From: Brevibacillus centrosporus
GTDB taxonomy: Bacteria; Bacillota; Bacilli; Brevibacillales; Brevibacillaceae
DNA length: 58,309 bases
Assembly: GCF_003710815.1 (NCBI RefSeq)
Contig: NZ_RHHP01000034.1
Span: 1-58,309 of the forward strand
Direction: 5' to 3'
Below are positions 33,656 to 41,314 of this stretch, piece after piece. The notes under the pieces are model-generated. The model was given only the letters and a program-made list of their open reading frames with translations, ran no database searches and was not told the origin of the DNA. Position 1 is the stretch's first letter, and each line of letters starts with the position of its first letter. The position numbers were made by a program, and so were the translations under genes.

Positions 33656-33669
33656 CTGCAAGCATATGA

Positions 33670-33746
33670 AACTCCCCTTTCTCTGGGTACAACGGAACGG
33701 TTCACGCGCTCTGTTGGTCACACCCAGCGAGAGGGGAGTTTTTTAG
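33670..33746. terminator. Long-stem terminator between the thiosulfate pair and cysteine dioxygenase
   Basis: Positions 33670-33688 pair with 33722-33740 over about 18 of 19 bases (AACTCCCCT with AGGGGAGTT at the base), followed by TTTTT. Confidence 0.82.
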
Positions 33747-33794
33747 TCATAGCAGGAAAAAAAGGATCATATGTTAAATTATACTAATACTTAA

Positions 33795-34256
33795 TTATTT
33801 GTACTGTTGACAATCGCACAAGGGTGGCGTATAGGCGTTGATCGAAACGACCGGAGTCTCCCCTTGATTTCGGATGGCGTGTATCACTCCTGGGGCTACA
33901 TAACAGAAGTCATCAGCATGAACGGTAACGGATTTCTCCGGACGAACACCGCGTCCTTCCTCGTCCAGTGAATAGATGACATTGGTGAGGTCGCCAGCGA
34001 GAATCCATTCCCACCCAAAGGAATCACCGTGATTATGGGCTGCTGACTCCTTGTCTGGAGGCAGTACGATGAGAACGATTTCGACGTGTTCCGTGGCGAG
34101 CAGGACCTTCCGTCCATAGGGCAGATCTTCAGGCTCGGGAACATAGGGAGAGATTGTTTCGAGGCTAATCGGCAAAGATTCCAAGGCAGCTCTGAGCTCG
34201 GCTGGAGTTGGACAAGTCAGAGAACCGAAAGCTTTTTCTAATAGGGCGTGAATCAT
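33795..34256 (-). CDS. Cysteine dioxygenase family protein
   Basis: A 153-residue cupin that should oxidise cysteine to cysteine sulfinate with O2 and iron. The HNHGDSFGWEWILAGDL block (about residues 73-89) holds the first two iron-binding His; the third is in DFCYVAPGVIHAIRN. Length suits the bacterial family (about 160 residues). GGGAGG seven bases before the ATG at 34256 sets the start. It is convergent with the thiosulfate uptake genes, so the segment concerns sulfur metabolism. Confidence 0.85.
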   Translation of the reverse strand: MIHALLEKAFGSLTCPTPAELRAALESLPISLETISPYVPEPEDLPYGRKVLLATEHVEIVLIVLPPDKESAAHNHGDSFGWEWILAGDLTNVIYSLDEEGRGVRPEKSVTVHADDFCYVAPGVIHAIRNQGETPVVSINAYTPPLCDCQQYK

Positions 34257-34455
34257 GGGGCAACCTCCCAGAAGCATTGATCTTGTTCATCACCAGAATA
34301 TGAAAAGTAGAGGGGAACGGTGAGGACGTCTGCAGGTGGACAAACGTGTTTTTTGTATGAGCAGCTTGGTCGCTTCAAGTGGAAGAGCGGCCCTTTTCGC
34401 ATGAAAACCCGGCTGTATATGTTATCTAGCAAATGAAGCAATGGAGGATTTTGAG

Positions 34456-35385
34456 ATGAAGGTAAGAACAAGTCTGCTCATTAACAGCCTGCTTGTATGG
34501 ACGATCATGGGCGCAACGGTCCCTTGGGCATCGGCGGCAGGAGCGCCAGTGTCTGCGCCAGCACCTTCTGCCGTGACGGATATTCCGGGTGTCATCGCGC
34601 GGGTATCAGCTAGTGTTGTTGCGATTGTCGGCAAGCCGGAAGTGAAAGGGAACAACCGAGACAACCGTTTTAACCTGGCGCATGGGACGGGGATCGTCGT
34701 CAAAGCAGACGGCTGGATTTTGACCAATGCCCATGTCGTCAAAGAAATGGACAACCTGACCGTCATTACCGTTGATGGCAAGCAATATACCGGAACCGTT
34801 ACAAATATGGACGAGGAGAGCGATCTGGCGCTGGTAAAAATCGCAGCAACGGGTCTATCACCTGCCAAGTTTGCTGCGAACTATTCGATAAAAGTCGGAG
34901 AGACTGACGTGGCAATCGGCACCCCGATCTCTGTCTCGCTGCGCAATTCGGCGTCAGCGGGAATCATCAGCGGCGTCGATCGCTCTGTCAGCTCCACGTA
35001 CCGCTTAATTCAGACGGATGCTTCTATCAATCCGGGGAACAGTGGAGGACCACTGGTCAATCTCAAAGGAGAGGTAGTTTTTACGTACGGAAAGGTAAAC
35101 CGGCCCTATTGGGGGGCGGAGCTGGAGGAAAGCTGGGCAGCGGTTGTCGGACTGCCAACGAAGGAGCCGCTTCGGATAATTCGGGTAGAGCCTGGTTCAC
35201 CTGCTGAAAAGGCAGGGTTTCAATCAGGAGATGTCATTTATTCCGTGAACCAGGCGTCGTTTACGACTCTCGTGGAGTTCAACGAGCTTTTGAAGAGCTA
35301 TTTGCCGGGACAAACCGTGGAAATCATGGTGCAATCGGGCGGCGATCTGATTAAACGCAAAGTGACGTTTGGGAAACAACCGTAG
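34456..35385 (+). CDS. HtrA/DegP-like serine protease with one PDZ domain, internally shortened
   Basis: A 309-residue exported protease with a signal peptide (residues 1-28, ending WASAAG). The trypsin-like domain has the full triad: His in TNAHVV, Asp in EESDLALVKI and Ser in INPGNSGGPL. One PDZ domain follows (about residues 235-305: VEPGSPAEKAGFQSGDVIYSVN). Directly after GNSGGPLVNLKGEVV the sequence jumps to FTYGKVNRPYWG. The usual roughly 25-30 residues between these blocks (the VGxNT ... GIGFAIP segment and helix) are missing without a frameshift. This removes part of the active-site wall, so activity is doubtful. GGAGG eight bases upstream sets the ATG at 34456. Followed 25 bases later by the stalk-domain gene. 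Confidence 0.78.
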   Translation: MKVRTSLLINSLLVWTIMGATVPWASAAGAPVSAPAPSAVTDIPGVIARVSASVVAIVGKPEVKGNNRDNRFNLAHGTGIVVKADGWILTNAHVVKEMDNLTVITVDGKQYTGTVTNMDEESDLALVKIAATGLSPAKFAANYSIKVGETDVAIGTPISVSLRNSASAGIISGVDRSVSSTYRLIQTDASINPGNSGGPLVNLKGEVVFTYGKVNRPYWGAELEESWAAVVGLPTKEPLRIIRVEPGSPAEKAGFQSGDVIYSVNQASFTTLVEFNELLKSYLPGQTVEIMVQSGGDLIKRKVTFGKQP

Positions 35386-35410
35386 AGAGCAAAGGATGGG
35401 GGAAAATCGG

Positions 35411-35851
35411 ATGATCCAGAGGAAGTGGCAAGTGTTTTGTGTGACAGCGATGTTATCGGCAGCACTGATGACCAACCAGTCCGTGCTGGCAGCAGAGTCG
35501 TCTGCCCAGCGCGTGGAAGTAAAGCTAAAATTGAATACAGCCCAGGCAAAAGTAAACGGTCAGGATATGGCGATTGAGCAGCCTTATTTGTCCCAGGATA
35601 CGACAATGATTCCGTTGAGTCTTTTGACGTCAGCATTCGGGGTAGGCTTGCAATACGACAGTCAGAATCAAATGATCGAGCTTTCGTACAACGGCAAGGT
35701 CATCAAGCTTTCCGCAGGCAGCAAGCAGGCCTGGGTCAACAGCTCGCCTGTTACCCTGACAGCGTCTCCTGAGGTGAAAAGTGGGAAGACCATGGTGCCG
35801 CTGACCCTGCTGACGCAGGTTATGGGCCTGCAAGCCATCGTGGATGCATAG
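35411..35851 (+). pseudogene. N-terminal part of a stalk-domain surface protein, cut by an in-frame TAG
   Basis: A 146-residue piece with a signal peptide (VFCVTAMLSAALMTNQSVLA) and two copper-amine-oxidase-like stalk repeats (residues about 35-146: KVNGQDMAIEQPYLSQDTTM, then WVNSSPVTLTASPEVKSGKT with MVPLTLLTQVMG). The second repeat is interrupted by TAG at 35849-35851. Translation continued past it in the same frame gives TKDVSIVGNK, exactly the strand expected at the end of the repeat, so this is a nonsense mutation in a once-continuous gene. GGGGGA eight bases before the ATG at 35411 sets the start. The shortened product might still be exported. Confidence 0.8.
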
Positions 35852-37156
35852 ACGAAGGATGTTAGCATCGTCGGGAACAAGCAAGAGGAGATTGCTGCGG
35901 CAGGCGTCTCTCTGGACAGCGATCTTGGCAAGACGATGATCGGTGACAGCTATTACGGCTGGAGCATGAAATATCCAACCGGCTTTGTCAATGATCCCAA
36001 ACAGCCGTATGCACGGTTGATTTCCAAAGATTCGGGTGGCTGGGTCTATGAGGAACGTGCCTATCAAAGCAGGGACCGCATTTTCTATGTGACTCTGGTC
36101 ATCTACGACGAGGCGGACTTCCGCAATCCTGCCAAATACAGCGGCTACAAGGACTTGCTGGACAGCTTTACTTTGTCCTATCCAAAAGGAAGATCGACGG
36201 TGAAGGATCTATCCACGGTAGAAGGCAACTTCCGCTGGTACACTCAAGAGGACATGGGGCTGAAGCTCAAGGTTCCGGCAAATTGGCAGAATTCCTACAA
36301 CCAGGCATTTACGCAATTTTCCAGTGCAGACGGCAGGCAATGGATAAAGGTCAAGATCACCTCCAAGGAGGAAGGCCTGACGCTAGAGGATTGGGCAAAA
36401 AGGCATGAGCAGATGTATCGGGACCAAATCAATGAAAGCTATTTAAAAGTGGATTCTGCGCCAGCAAGCACGATGGTTGCAGGCGTACCTGCCATCGAGC
36501 AGAAATTCAGCTCCTCGGATGGCGCCTTCTGGTATTCGGAGCATGACTTCTTTTTCTTCAAAGGCAATTACAAGGTATATGTCGAGATCGCGTATGATCC
36601 GGAGGCAACCGAACAGGAGAAAAAAGAACTGGTCCAAACGATCAAGCAATCGCTGACAGTTAATCAGAGTGCAATGAATCCGGCAATGGGAGAAATAGCG
36701 GATGATGATCTGGTCGACCAGAATCAGATGGCGACGATCAAGTTTGCCGAGCAGAAGTTCTCCATTAGCATTCCGGAGCACTGGAAGGAAATCCGTGGGG
36801 ACGGAATCACGAAGACCTATGAGTTCCTCGGGGGAAATGCGATGATTCTCGCAGGACCGGGCAAGATTGCGGCGGTGCGCAAGGAAGTCGAGCAGTCGAT
36901 CAAAGAAAACTCCTCCAGCTATGCATACCTCATCAAGGAAAACAAGCCGATCACCGTGGCAGGAGCGAATGGATACAAGCTATACGTAGTAGGCAATAAT
37001 GACGGGGCGCGTTTTGAGAAAACGATCTATCTTCTGGAAAAAGGAAAAAATATGTATATGATTGCTTTTACGGTTTCAGAATGGGTCAAAACCAAAGCGC
37101 TCGAGCAGCGGCTTCAAAAAATCATCGACTCCATCCAGTTTACAGATGGGAAGTAG
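35852..37156 (+). pseudogene. C-terminal part of the interrupted stalk-domain protein
   Basis: The same frame runs open from just after the TAG to 37156, with the first ATG at 35936. The sequence holds three related segments resembling PsbP/DcrB-type modules: WSMKYPTGFVND (about 35961), GLKLKVPANWQN (about 36256) and KFSISIPEHWKE (about 36757). Each introduces a beta-rich unit ending in a helix such as LLDSFTLSYPKG or TIKQSLTVN. No ribosome site precedes the ATG at 35936, and this part has no signal peptide. If it is made at all, it needs readthrough or internal initiation. A terminator follows. Confidence 0.78.
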
Positions 37157-37173
37157 AAGCATAGGGCATAAAA

Positions 37174-37208
37174 GCGCGGGGGGCTGCCAAGCTCTCCCGC
37201 GTTTTTTG
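37174..37208 (+). terminator. Terminator after the stalk-domain gene
   Basis: CGCGGG (37175-37180) pairs with CCCGCG (37196-37201), with further G/C pairing inside, followed by TTTTTT. Confidence 0.82.
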
Positions 37209-37210
37209 CT

Positions 37211-37239
37211 TTCAGAAGACGATGACTCGCTGCTATGAT
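37211..37239 (+). promoter_or_regulatory. Candidate promoter of the MFS pump leader
   Basis: TTCAGA (37211-37216), 17 bases, TATGAT (37234-37239), 4 and 5 of 6 consensus matches. It lies just after the previous terminator and would give a leader of about 190 bases. Confidence 0.45.
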
Positions 37240-37339
37240 AAGCATACGGTACCAGGTGCCGGGCAGGACGATTTGGGGAAGCGCCCCCGTTCGTATGCGA
37301 AGAGAGAAGGGAAGTTCGAGTTCGGACTTTGAAAGTCGA

Positions 37340-37430
37340 GGAGGCATGTGCATGTCAACGGCCATAATCAGTGTACGCACCCGCTAGGGCGGGGGCGTGT
37401 GAGCTAAACCGCCTGGAAGGAGCAGGAGGT
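37340..37430 (+). promoter_or_regulatory. Leader-peptide translation attenuator of the MFS pump
   Basis: Four pairing segments follow a short reading frame. Segment 1 (37375-37384, ACGCACCCGC, the last leader codons) pairs with segment 2 (37389-37398, GCGGGGGCGT). Segment 3 (37409-37415, CCGCCTG) pairs with segment 4 (37423-37429, CAGGAGG), which contains the ribosome site of the pump gene. In the alternative fold, GGGCGG (37387-37392) pairs with CCGCCT (37409-37414), freeing the ribosome site. This is the layout of erm/cat-type induction by a stalled ribosome. No T-run follows, so control at translation is more likely than termination. Confidence 0.55.
37352..37387 (+). CDS. Leader peptide MSTAIISVRTR (11 residues)
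   Basis: An 11-codon frame with an excellent ribosome site, GAGGAGG at 37338-37344, seven bases before the ATG. The peptide ends Arg-Thr-Arg, which fits the Arg/Lys-x-Arg/Lys arrest motif of macrolide-dependent leader peptides, and its last codons form one arm of the hairpin downstream. The in-frame ATGs at 37295 and 37346 would extend it but lack usable ribosome sites. Its role as a stalling sensor is inferred. Confidence 0.5.
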   Translation: MSTAIISVRTR

Positions 37431-37438
37431 TTGGACTA

Positions 37439-38626
37439 ATGAATATTTCGATGAAAACGTATTTGTATGTCAATGCGCTATCCTCGCTTGGGTCACGTAT
37501 GGACCTGATCGCATGTAGTGCGTTGATCTTTACTTTTGATAATGGGGCGTTTTGGCTGGCTGCCTTCTTTGTGGCGCGTCAGATTGGAGGGATCCTGTTT
37601 AGCCCGCTGGCAGGCGTACTGGCTGACCGAGTGGATCGGAGACGGGCGATGATCGTAAGCGACCTGGGAGCAGGCTTGTCGGTCATCCTGATGGTCGTGT
37701 TCCCTGTTCCTCTCGTAGTCATCGCTGCCGCCTTTTTGAAAGGCATGCTGTATACCTTGTTTCACATCAGCTTTCAGGCATCTCTACCGCAAATGTTTGA
37801 AAAGGAAGACCTCGTCCGGGTCAATGGATGGACAGTCCGCTTGGAATCTGTAGTAGGAATTGTCGGGTTTGCACTCGGTGGATTCTTGACAGATCACTTA
37901 GGCTACGCGTTTGTCATCGCATGCGACGCAGTGACGTTTCTGTTCTCCGCAGCGATCCTGACCCGGTTGCGATGGAACAGTCGGTCGGGAGCAGAAGAGT
38001 CAGCGAAAACAACAAATGCAACGGGCGCGACCGGGCATACACAGGAGCCAAGAAGCCTGCGTGCCACGCTGGTGTACCTGGCGAAGCAGCCGCTCTTTCT
38101 GGTCATCAGTCTGCTTGCCTTATTCGAATCGATCAGCACGGCGTCACATAATTTTGGCCTGCCCGCTCTTGCCAATCAGTTTGCCTCCGGTCATGCAGTC
38201 TTGCACGGCTTGATGTGGTCAGCGATGAGCGAGGGAGCTGCCGCAGGTGCGTTTGGGGCAGCACGTTGGAGAGGGAATTTGCTCCAAGGGCTGCTGGTGA
38301 GCTCTTCTCTGCTGTCGCTTGTTATCACGGCGGCCTTTGCAGGGAAGAGCATGTGGCTGGTGCTGGCGCTGCTGGTCTTGGCAGGGCTGTTGGCAGGTGC
38401 ATCGCAAGTGTACGAGAGCACGCTGCTTCAACAGGCAGATAATCGCATTCGTGGCAGGGTGATGGGTGTCCAAGGTCTTTTGAGCCGGGTAGGGTTTTTT
38501 ATCGGGTTTATGGCGGCACCGGCTCTGGCTTCCTCACTGGGGTTATTTGGCATGGTAATGGCCGCACAGCTGGTGTATCTTGCCGGAGTGGTCGGGCTTG
38601 GCTGGTTTTGCTTGCGGAAAGGGTAG
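37439..38626 (+). CDS. MFS efflux transporter (MefA/MFS_3-like)
   Basis: A 395-residue major facilitator with about twelve helices. The loop between helices 2 and 3 reads GVLADRVDRRRAMIVSDLGA, the form of motif A seen in MefA-type macrolide exporters and related MFS_3 proteins. A polar central loop (residues about 180-203, SGAEESAKTTNATGATGHTQ) separates the halves, and NRIRGRVMGVQGLLSRVG lies in the second-half equivalent. AGGAGG at 37424-37429, nine bases before the ATG, is buried in a leader hairpin. The leader suggests induction by a ribosome-targeting drug; the substrate is not proven. The gene ends 51 bases before yunB. Confidence 0.82.
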   Translation: MNISMKTYLYVNALSSLGSRMDLIACSALIFTFDNGAFWLAAFFVARQIGGILFSPLAGVLADRVDRRRAMIVSDLGAGLSVILMVVFPVPLVVIAAAFLKGMLYTLFHISFQASLPQMFEKEDLVRVNGWTVRLESVVGIVGFALGGFLTDHLGYAFVIACDAVTFLFSAAILTRLRWNSRSGAEESAKTTNATGATGHTQEPRSLRATLVYLAKQPLFLVISLLALFESISTASHNFGLPALANQFASGHAVLHGLMWSAMSEGAAAGAFGAARWRGNLLQGLLVSSSLLSLVITAAFAGKSMWLVLALLVLAGLLAGASQVYESTLLQQADNRIRGRVMGVQGLLSRVGFFIGFMAAPALASSLGLFGMVMAAQLVYLAGVVGLGWFCLRKG

Positions 38627-38677
38627 TCTTTTTTCCTGTCACGGACCATAGGATGTACCAATTGGGAGGTGACGGGC

Positions 38678-39394
38678 GTGAGGATGTTTCGACCCCGTCG
38701 GCGTTGGAAGAACCCGCTTTCCAAAACGAAGGCGTTTTTTATCGCACTGGTCATTTTTTTGGTGATGTCGATACAAACGCTGGTCTTCCTGGAAAAACGG
38801 CTGGAGCCGACGCTCTTGATTCTGGCATCGCAAAAGACAGAGCAGTTGGCCAAAGAAGCAATAACAGACGCAGTAACCAAGCGGATATCCCAACAAGGCG
38901 TCGACTTTAACCAAATTGTCCAGATTGAAAAAGACAACGAGGGGCAGATTCAGGCGTATCAATTCAACTTTAAGGAATATGCGCGGATCGTCGGAGAAAC
39001 GACCTCGCGAATTCAGAACAAGCTCCAGGAGTTTGAGGCGGAGAAGGTAGATCGCTCGATCCCGCTCGGCCTTGCAACAGGCAACAGCTTTCTGGCGAAC
39101 ATGGGTCCAGACCTGCCTGTGACCTTTATGCCGATTGGGTCGGTCAAAACCAAGCTGGAGACAGAGCTGAAAGAAGCAGGCATCAACATGGTGCTGGCCA
39201 CCGTATACATTTTCGTAGAGGTAGATTTGCGAATCGTCATTCCATTTGCCACCGACGAGCAAACAGTCACGACGAAAATTCCGATCACCCACTCGCTGAT
39301 CGTCGGCGATGTGCCGCAGTATTTGTACAACAGCCCAGAAGGAAAGCCGGACGTGCCGAGAGCGCAAACTCCGGATGAGCCGGACCAGCCATAA
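38678..39394 (+). CDS. yunB: Sporulation protein YunB
   Basis: A 238-residue membrane-anchored protein with a basic N-terminus and one hydrophobic segment (residues about 18-38, AFFIALVIFLVMSIQTLVFL). The extracytoplasmic domain has QLAKEAITDAVTKRI, IPLGLATGNSFLANMGPDLPV and AGINMVLATVYIFVEVDLRIVIPF, characteristic of YunB, a mother-cell sporulation protein of B. subtilis needed for normal spore formation. The start is uncertain: a GTG at 38678 lies eight bases from GGGAGG, and an ATG at 38684 follows. A short Pro-rich tail ends the protein. Confidence 0.86.
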   Translation: MRMFRPRRRWKNPLSKTKAFFIALVIFLVMSIQTLVFLEKRLEPTLLILASQKTEQLAKEAITDAVTKRISQQGVDFNQIVQIEKDNEGQIQAYQFNFKEYARIVGETTSRIQNKLQEFEAEKVDRSIPLGLATGNSFLANMGPDLPVTFMPIGSVKTKLETELKEAGINMVLATVYIFVEVDLRIVIPFATDEQTVTTKIPITHSLIVGDVPQYLYNSPEGKPDVPRAQTPDEPDQP

Positions 39395-39406
39395 GGGAGC
39401 AGAACA

Positions 39407-39455
39407 AAAACAGCGACAACCCGGCAGAATCTGTCCGGTGCTGTCGCTGTTTTCT
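39407..39455. terminator. Bidirectional terminator
   Basis: AACAGCGACA (39409-39418) pairs perfectly with TGTCGCTGTT (39442-39451), with CCGG pairing inside. It lies between yunB and the convergent acetyltransferase remnant. Confidence 0.82.
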
Positions 39456-39458
39456 ACT

Positions 39459-40055
39459 TTACTTTATGGGAAGCCACGTGGAGCAATCATCCGCTATTTC
39501 CTGCATCTGCTGTACAAGCATGCTAGCATGATACCCGTCACATACGGCGTGATGCATTTGAATGGCGAGCGGCAGCAAGATGCTGTCGGCCTGCCTGAAG
39601 TATTTTCCAATCGTAAAGATAGGAGAAAGGTAGGTTGCCTCATTGTAGATGTTCAGGTTAAAGCCAGTGAAGCTGACCCATGGTATGCAGGAGATGGGAA
39701 ACGTGTTCGCAGGCTCGTTTGGCTTGGGAGTAAATTTCTTGATCCCGCCGCATTCCTCCAGGTCTGCGAGAACGTGTTGGTGGAACTGGGAAAAGTCTTT
39801 GTGATAATCTGTCCAGATACTGCTGAACGATTTGTCATCTTCGTGGAAAATGGTATAGCTGGGAGACATGCTCTCCCAATACCCTACCCTTCCATCCATA
39901 TCATAGCCCATACGGAACTCGACGTGACGGTTTACGACCGTCGTGAGCATGTGAATGAGCGCCGGGTAAAGCTTGAATCCATTGTGCTTGAGCATGGGAA
40001 GCAGCTTTGTGATGTCCAGGTTGGCCGTCATGATAAGGGTGTTCCAAAAACACAT
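39459..40055 (-). pseudogene. Chloramphenicol acetyltransferase lacking its 5' end
   Basis: The frame encodes the type A chloramphenicol acetyltransferase fold from MTANLDITKLLPMLKHNG (40031 onward) to the end. The blocks FRMGYDMDGRVGYWESMSPSYTIFHED, FPISCIPWVSFTGFNLNIYN and the catalytic-His motif HHAVCDGYHA are intact. About 30 N-terminal residues are missing, including the conserved Trp/Arg/Tyr-Phe-x-His stretch normally before TYSMTANLDI. An in-frame TAA lies just upstream of the ATG at 40055, and there is no ribosome site. Only 48 bases separate this point from the divergent HAD gene, so promoter, ribosome site and first codons appear to have been deleted. I judge it non-functional unless a short form is made from 40031. 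Confidence 0.75.
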
Positions 40056-40103
40056 TTCCCGTTACTATGAGAGAAAGCCAGTGAAACGGACGAGGAGGAA
40101 CCA

Positions 40104-40754
40104 ATGAGCCACCTACTTGAAAAAGGCATTATTTTTGATATGGATAACACCTTATTGAAATCGAACATTAACTTTGCGGAGATGAAGCGGGCAATCTATC
40201 AGCTGCTGCTCATGCACGGCTGCTGCGGGCCCGAGCTGAACCTGCAGAATCATACGGCTTCGCAGCTGATCGAGATCGGCAGGCAGTCTTCCCTCATGAC
40301 GCAAGAGCTGGAGGACGAGATGTGGGCAGCAGTCACAGCCGTGGAAAAGGATGGGATGCATGGGGCTGTACTGGAGGAGCAGGCGCGAGAAGTGCTGGAT
40401 GAGCTCCGCGATCGGTACCTGCTCTACATTCTGACGAACAACGCTTATGCCGCCGCACAAGAAGCGCTGGTGGAAACCGGGATTTCTGATTATTTCACAG
40501 AGATTGTTGCCCGGGAACAGATGACACAGCTAAAGCCATCTCCGTCCGGCGTTCACTATATTTTGCGCCAGCAGCCGCAATGGCCGCTCGAGGCATGGGT
40601 GATGATCGGCGATTCCTGGATCGATGGAAAAGCTGCGCAGGATGCGGGGATCCGTTTTTTATCCTACCAGGGAAAGCTGGGTGAAATGGAGCAGCGGGGG
40701 GTAAAACCGGTGGCGACGGTCAAAAGCCTGCGAGAGCTGTTAAACCATTTCTAG
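40104..40754 (+). CDS. HAD superfamily hydrolase
   Basis: A 216-residue phosphatase-like protein. Motif I is FDMDNTLLKS (residues 11-20), with the nucleophile Asp 11 and acid Asp 13. Motif II is YILTNNAY, motif III the Lys in QLKPSPSGVHYIL, and motif IV GDSWIDGKAAQDAG. A helical cap lies between motifs I and II (residues about 20-95), as in phosphoglycolate-phosphatase-like members. Substrate unknown. GAGGAGG precedes the ATG. Just downstream lie the riboswitches of the rib operon. Confidence 0.85.
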   Translation: MSHLLEKGIIFDMDNTLLKSNINFAEMKRAIYQLLLMHGCCGPELNLQNHTASQLIEIGRQSSLMTQELEDEMWAAVTAVEKDGMHGAVLEEQAREVLDELRDRYLLYILTNNAYAAAQEALVETGISDYFTEIVAREQMTQLKPSPSGVHYILRQQPQWPLEAWVMIGDSWIDGKAAQDAGIRFLSYQGKLGEMEQRGVKPVATVKSLRELLNHF

Positions 40755-40841
40755 TTAATCCTAGCGGAAAATATACTTTTTACACAGAAAGGCTTCGGTC
40801 TTGTCCGAAAGTGTGTTATACTTGACGCAACTGAATACCAG

Positions 40842-40982
40842 CCTTCAGGGTAGGGTGCAATTCCCGACCGGCGGTAATGACGAACGCACGTCTGAGCCCG
40901 CGACTCGCTGTCTGCTTTTTGGGGCAGCGACTGACTTGGTGCAAATCCAAGGCCGACGGTACAGTCCGGATGGGAGAAGGTA
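40842..40982 (+). ncRNA. FMN riboswitch 1 (RFN element)
   Basis: The RFN core is complete: CAGGGTAGGGTG, TTCCCGACCGGCGGT, CCCGCGA, the GACTTGGTG ... CCAAGGCCGACGGT arm, then ACAGTCCGGATGGGAGAAGG. Helix P1 is CCTTC with GAAGG. It has a longer P3/P4 extension than the second copy. The aptamer is followed by two terminator hairpins, so FMN binding should stop transcription of the rib operon. TATACT at 40817-40822 may be the -10 box; the -35 is weak. Confidence 0.95.
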
Positions 40983-40990
40983 TTTGGAAT

Positions 40991-41041
40991 AGCCTCGCAG
41001 CTGTTTTTTCGCAAAAAAACGGTTCCGATGAGGCTTTTTTC
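40991..41041 (+). terminator. Terminator 1 of the first FMN riboswitch
   Basis: AGCCTC (40991-40996) pairs with GAGGCT (41030-41035). Inside, GTTTTTT and AAAAAAC form a second A/T stem. TTTTTT follows. Confidence 0.8.
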
Positions 41042-41044
41042 TCG

Positions 41045-41078
41045 ATGCCCTGAGACGAAAACTCACGGGCATTTTTAT
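41045..41078 (+). terminator. Second terminator hairpin after riboswitch 1
   Basis: ATGCCC (41045-41050) pairs with GGGCAT (41067-41072), followed by TTTTATTT. The corresponding hairpin follows riboswitch 2. Confidence 0.75.
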
Positions 41079-41084
41079 TTGTAC

Positions 41085-41136
41085 AAAAGGAGGGAAGAAG
41101 GGTCCTGTAGCACAACATAATGTGAATACGAAGCAA
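41085..41136 (+). other. Orphan ribosome binding site between the two riboswitches
   Basis: ACAAAAGGAGGG (about 41083-41094) looks like a strong ribosome site, and its setting (ACAAAA purine run after the terminator) resembles the ribosome site of ribD (CTACAAAAAAGAGGAGAG at about 41372-41389). No reading frame follows: the only ATG, at 41119, is followed at once by TGA. It is probably the relic of a gene or gene start that once followed riboswitch 1. Confidence 0.5.
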
Positions 41137-41255
41137 TCTTCAGGGTAGGGTGTAATTCCCGACCGGCGGTAAAGCCCGCGACTCGCTGACTTGTATGAAA
41201 GCGACTGATCTGGTGAAAATCCAGAGCCGACGGTACAGTCCGGATGGGAGAAGAT
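41136..41255 (+). ncRNA. FMN riboswitch 2 (RFN element)
   Basis: A second full RFN core: CAGGGTAGGGTG, TTCCCGACCGGCGGT, GCCCGCGA, GATCTGGTGAAAATCCAGAG, CCGACGGTACAGTCCGGATG and GGGAGAAG. Helix P1 is ATCTTC with GAAGAT, a different sequence from copy 1 that keeps the pairing. The variable arm is shorter. Terminator hairpins follow before ribD. Confidence 0.95.
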
Positions 41256-41314
41256 GCGAAGTGCTCTCCTTCGTTTGTTTTTTGAAAAACGAATGCAGGA
41301 AGGCTTCTTTCCCT

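Noticed and set aside
39309..40070. A plus-strand open frame of 253 codons across the acetyltransferase remnant
   Set aside because: The minus strand carries a clear chloramphenicol acetyltransferase sequence; the plus-strand product resembles nothing and lacks a ribosome site.
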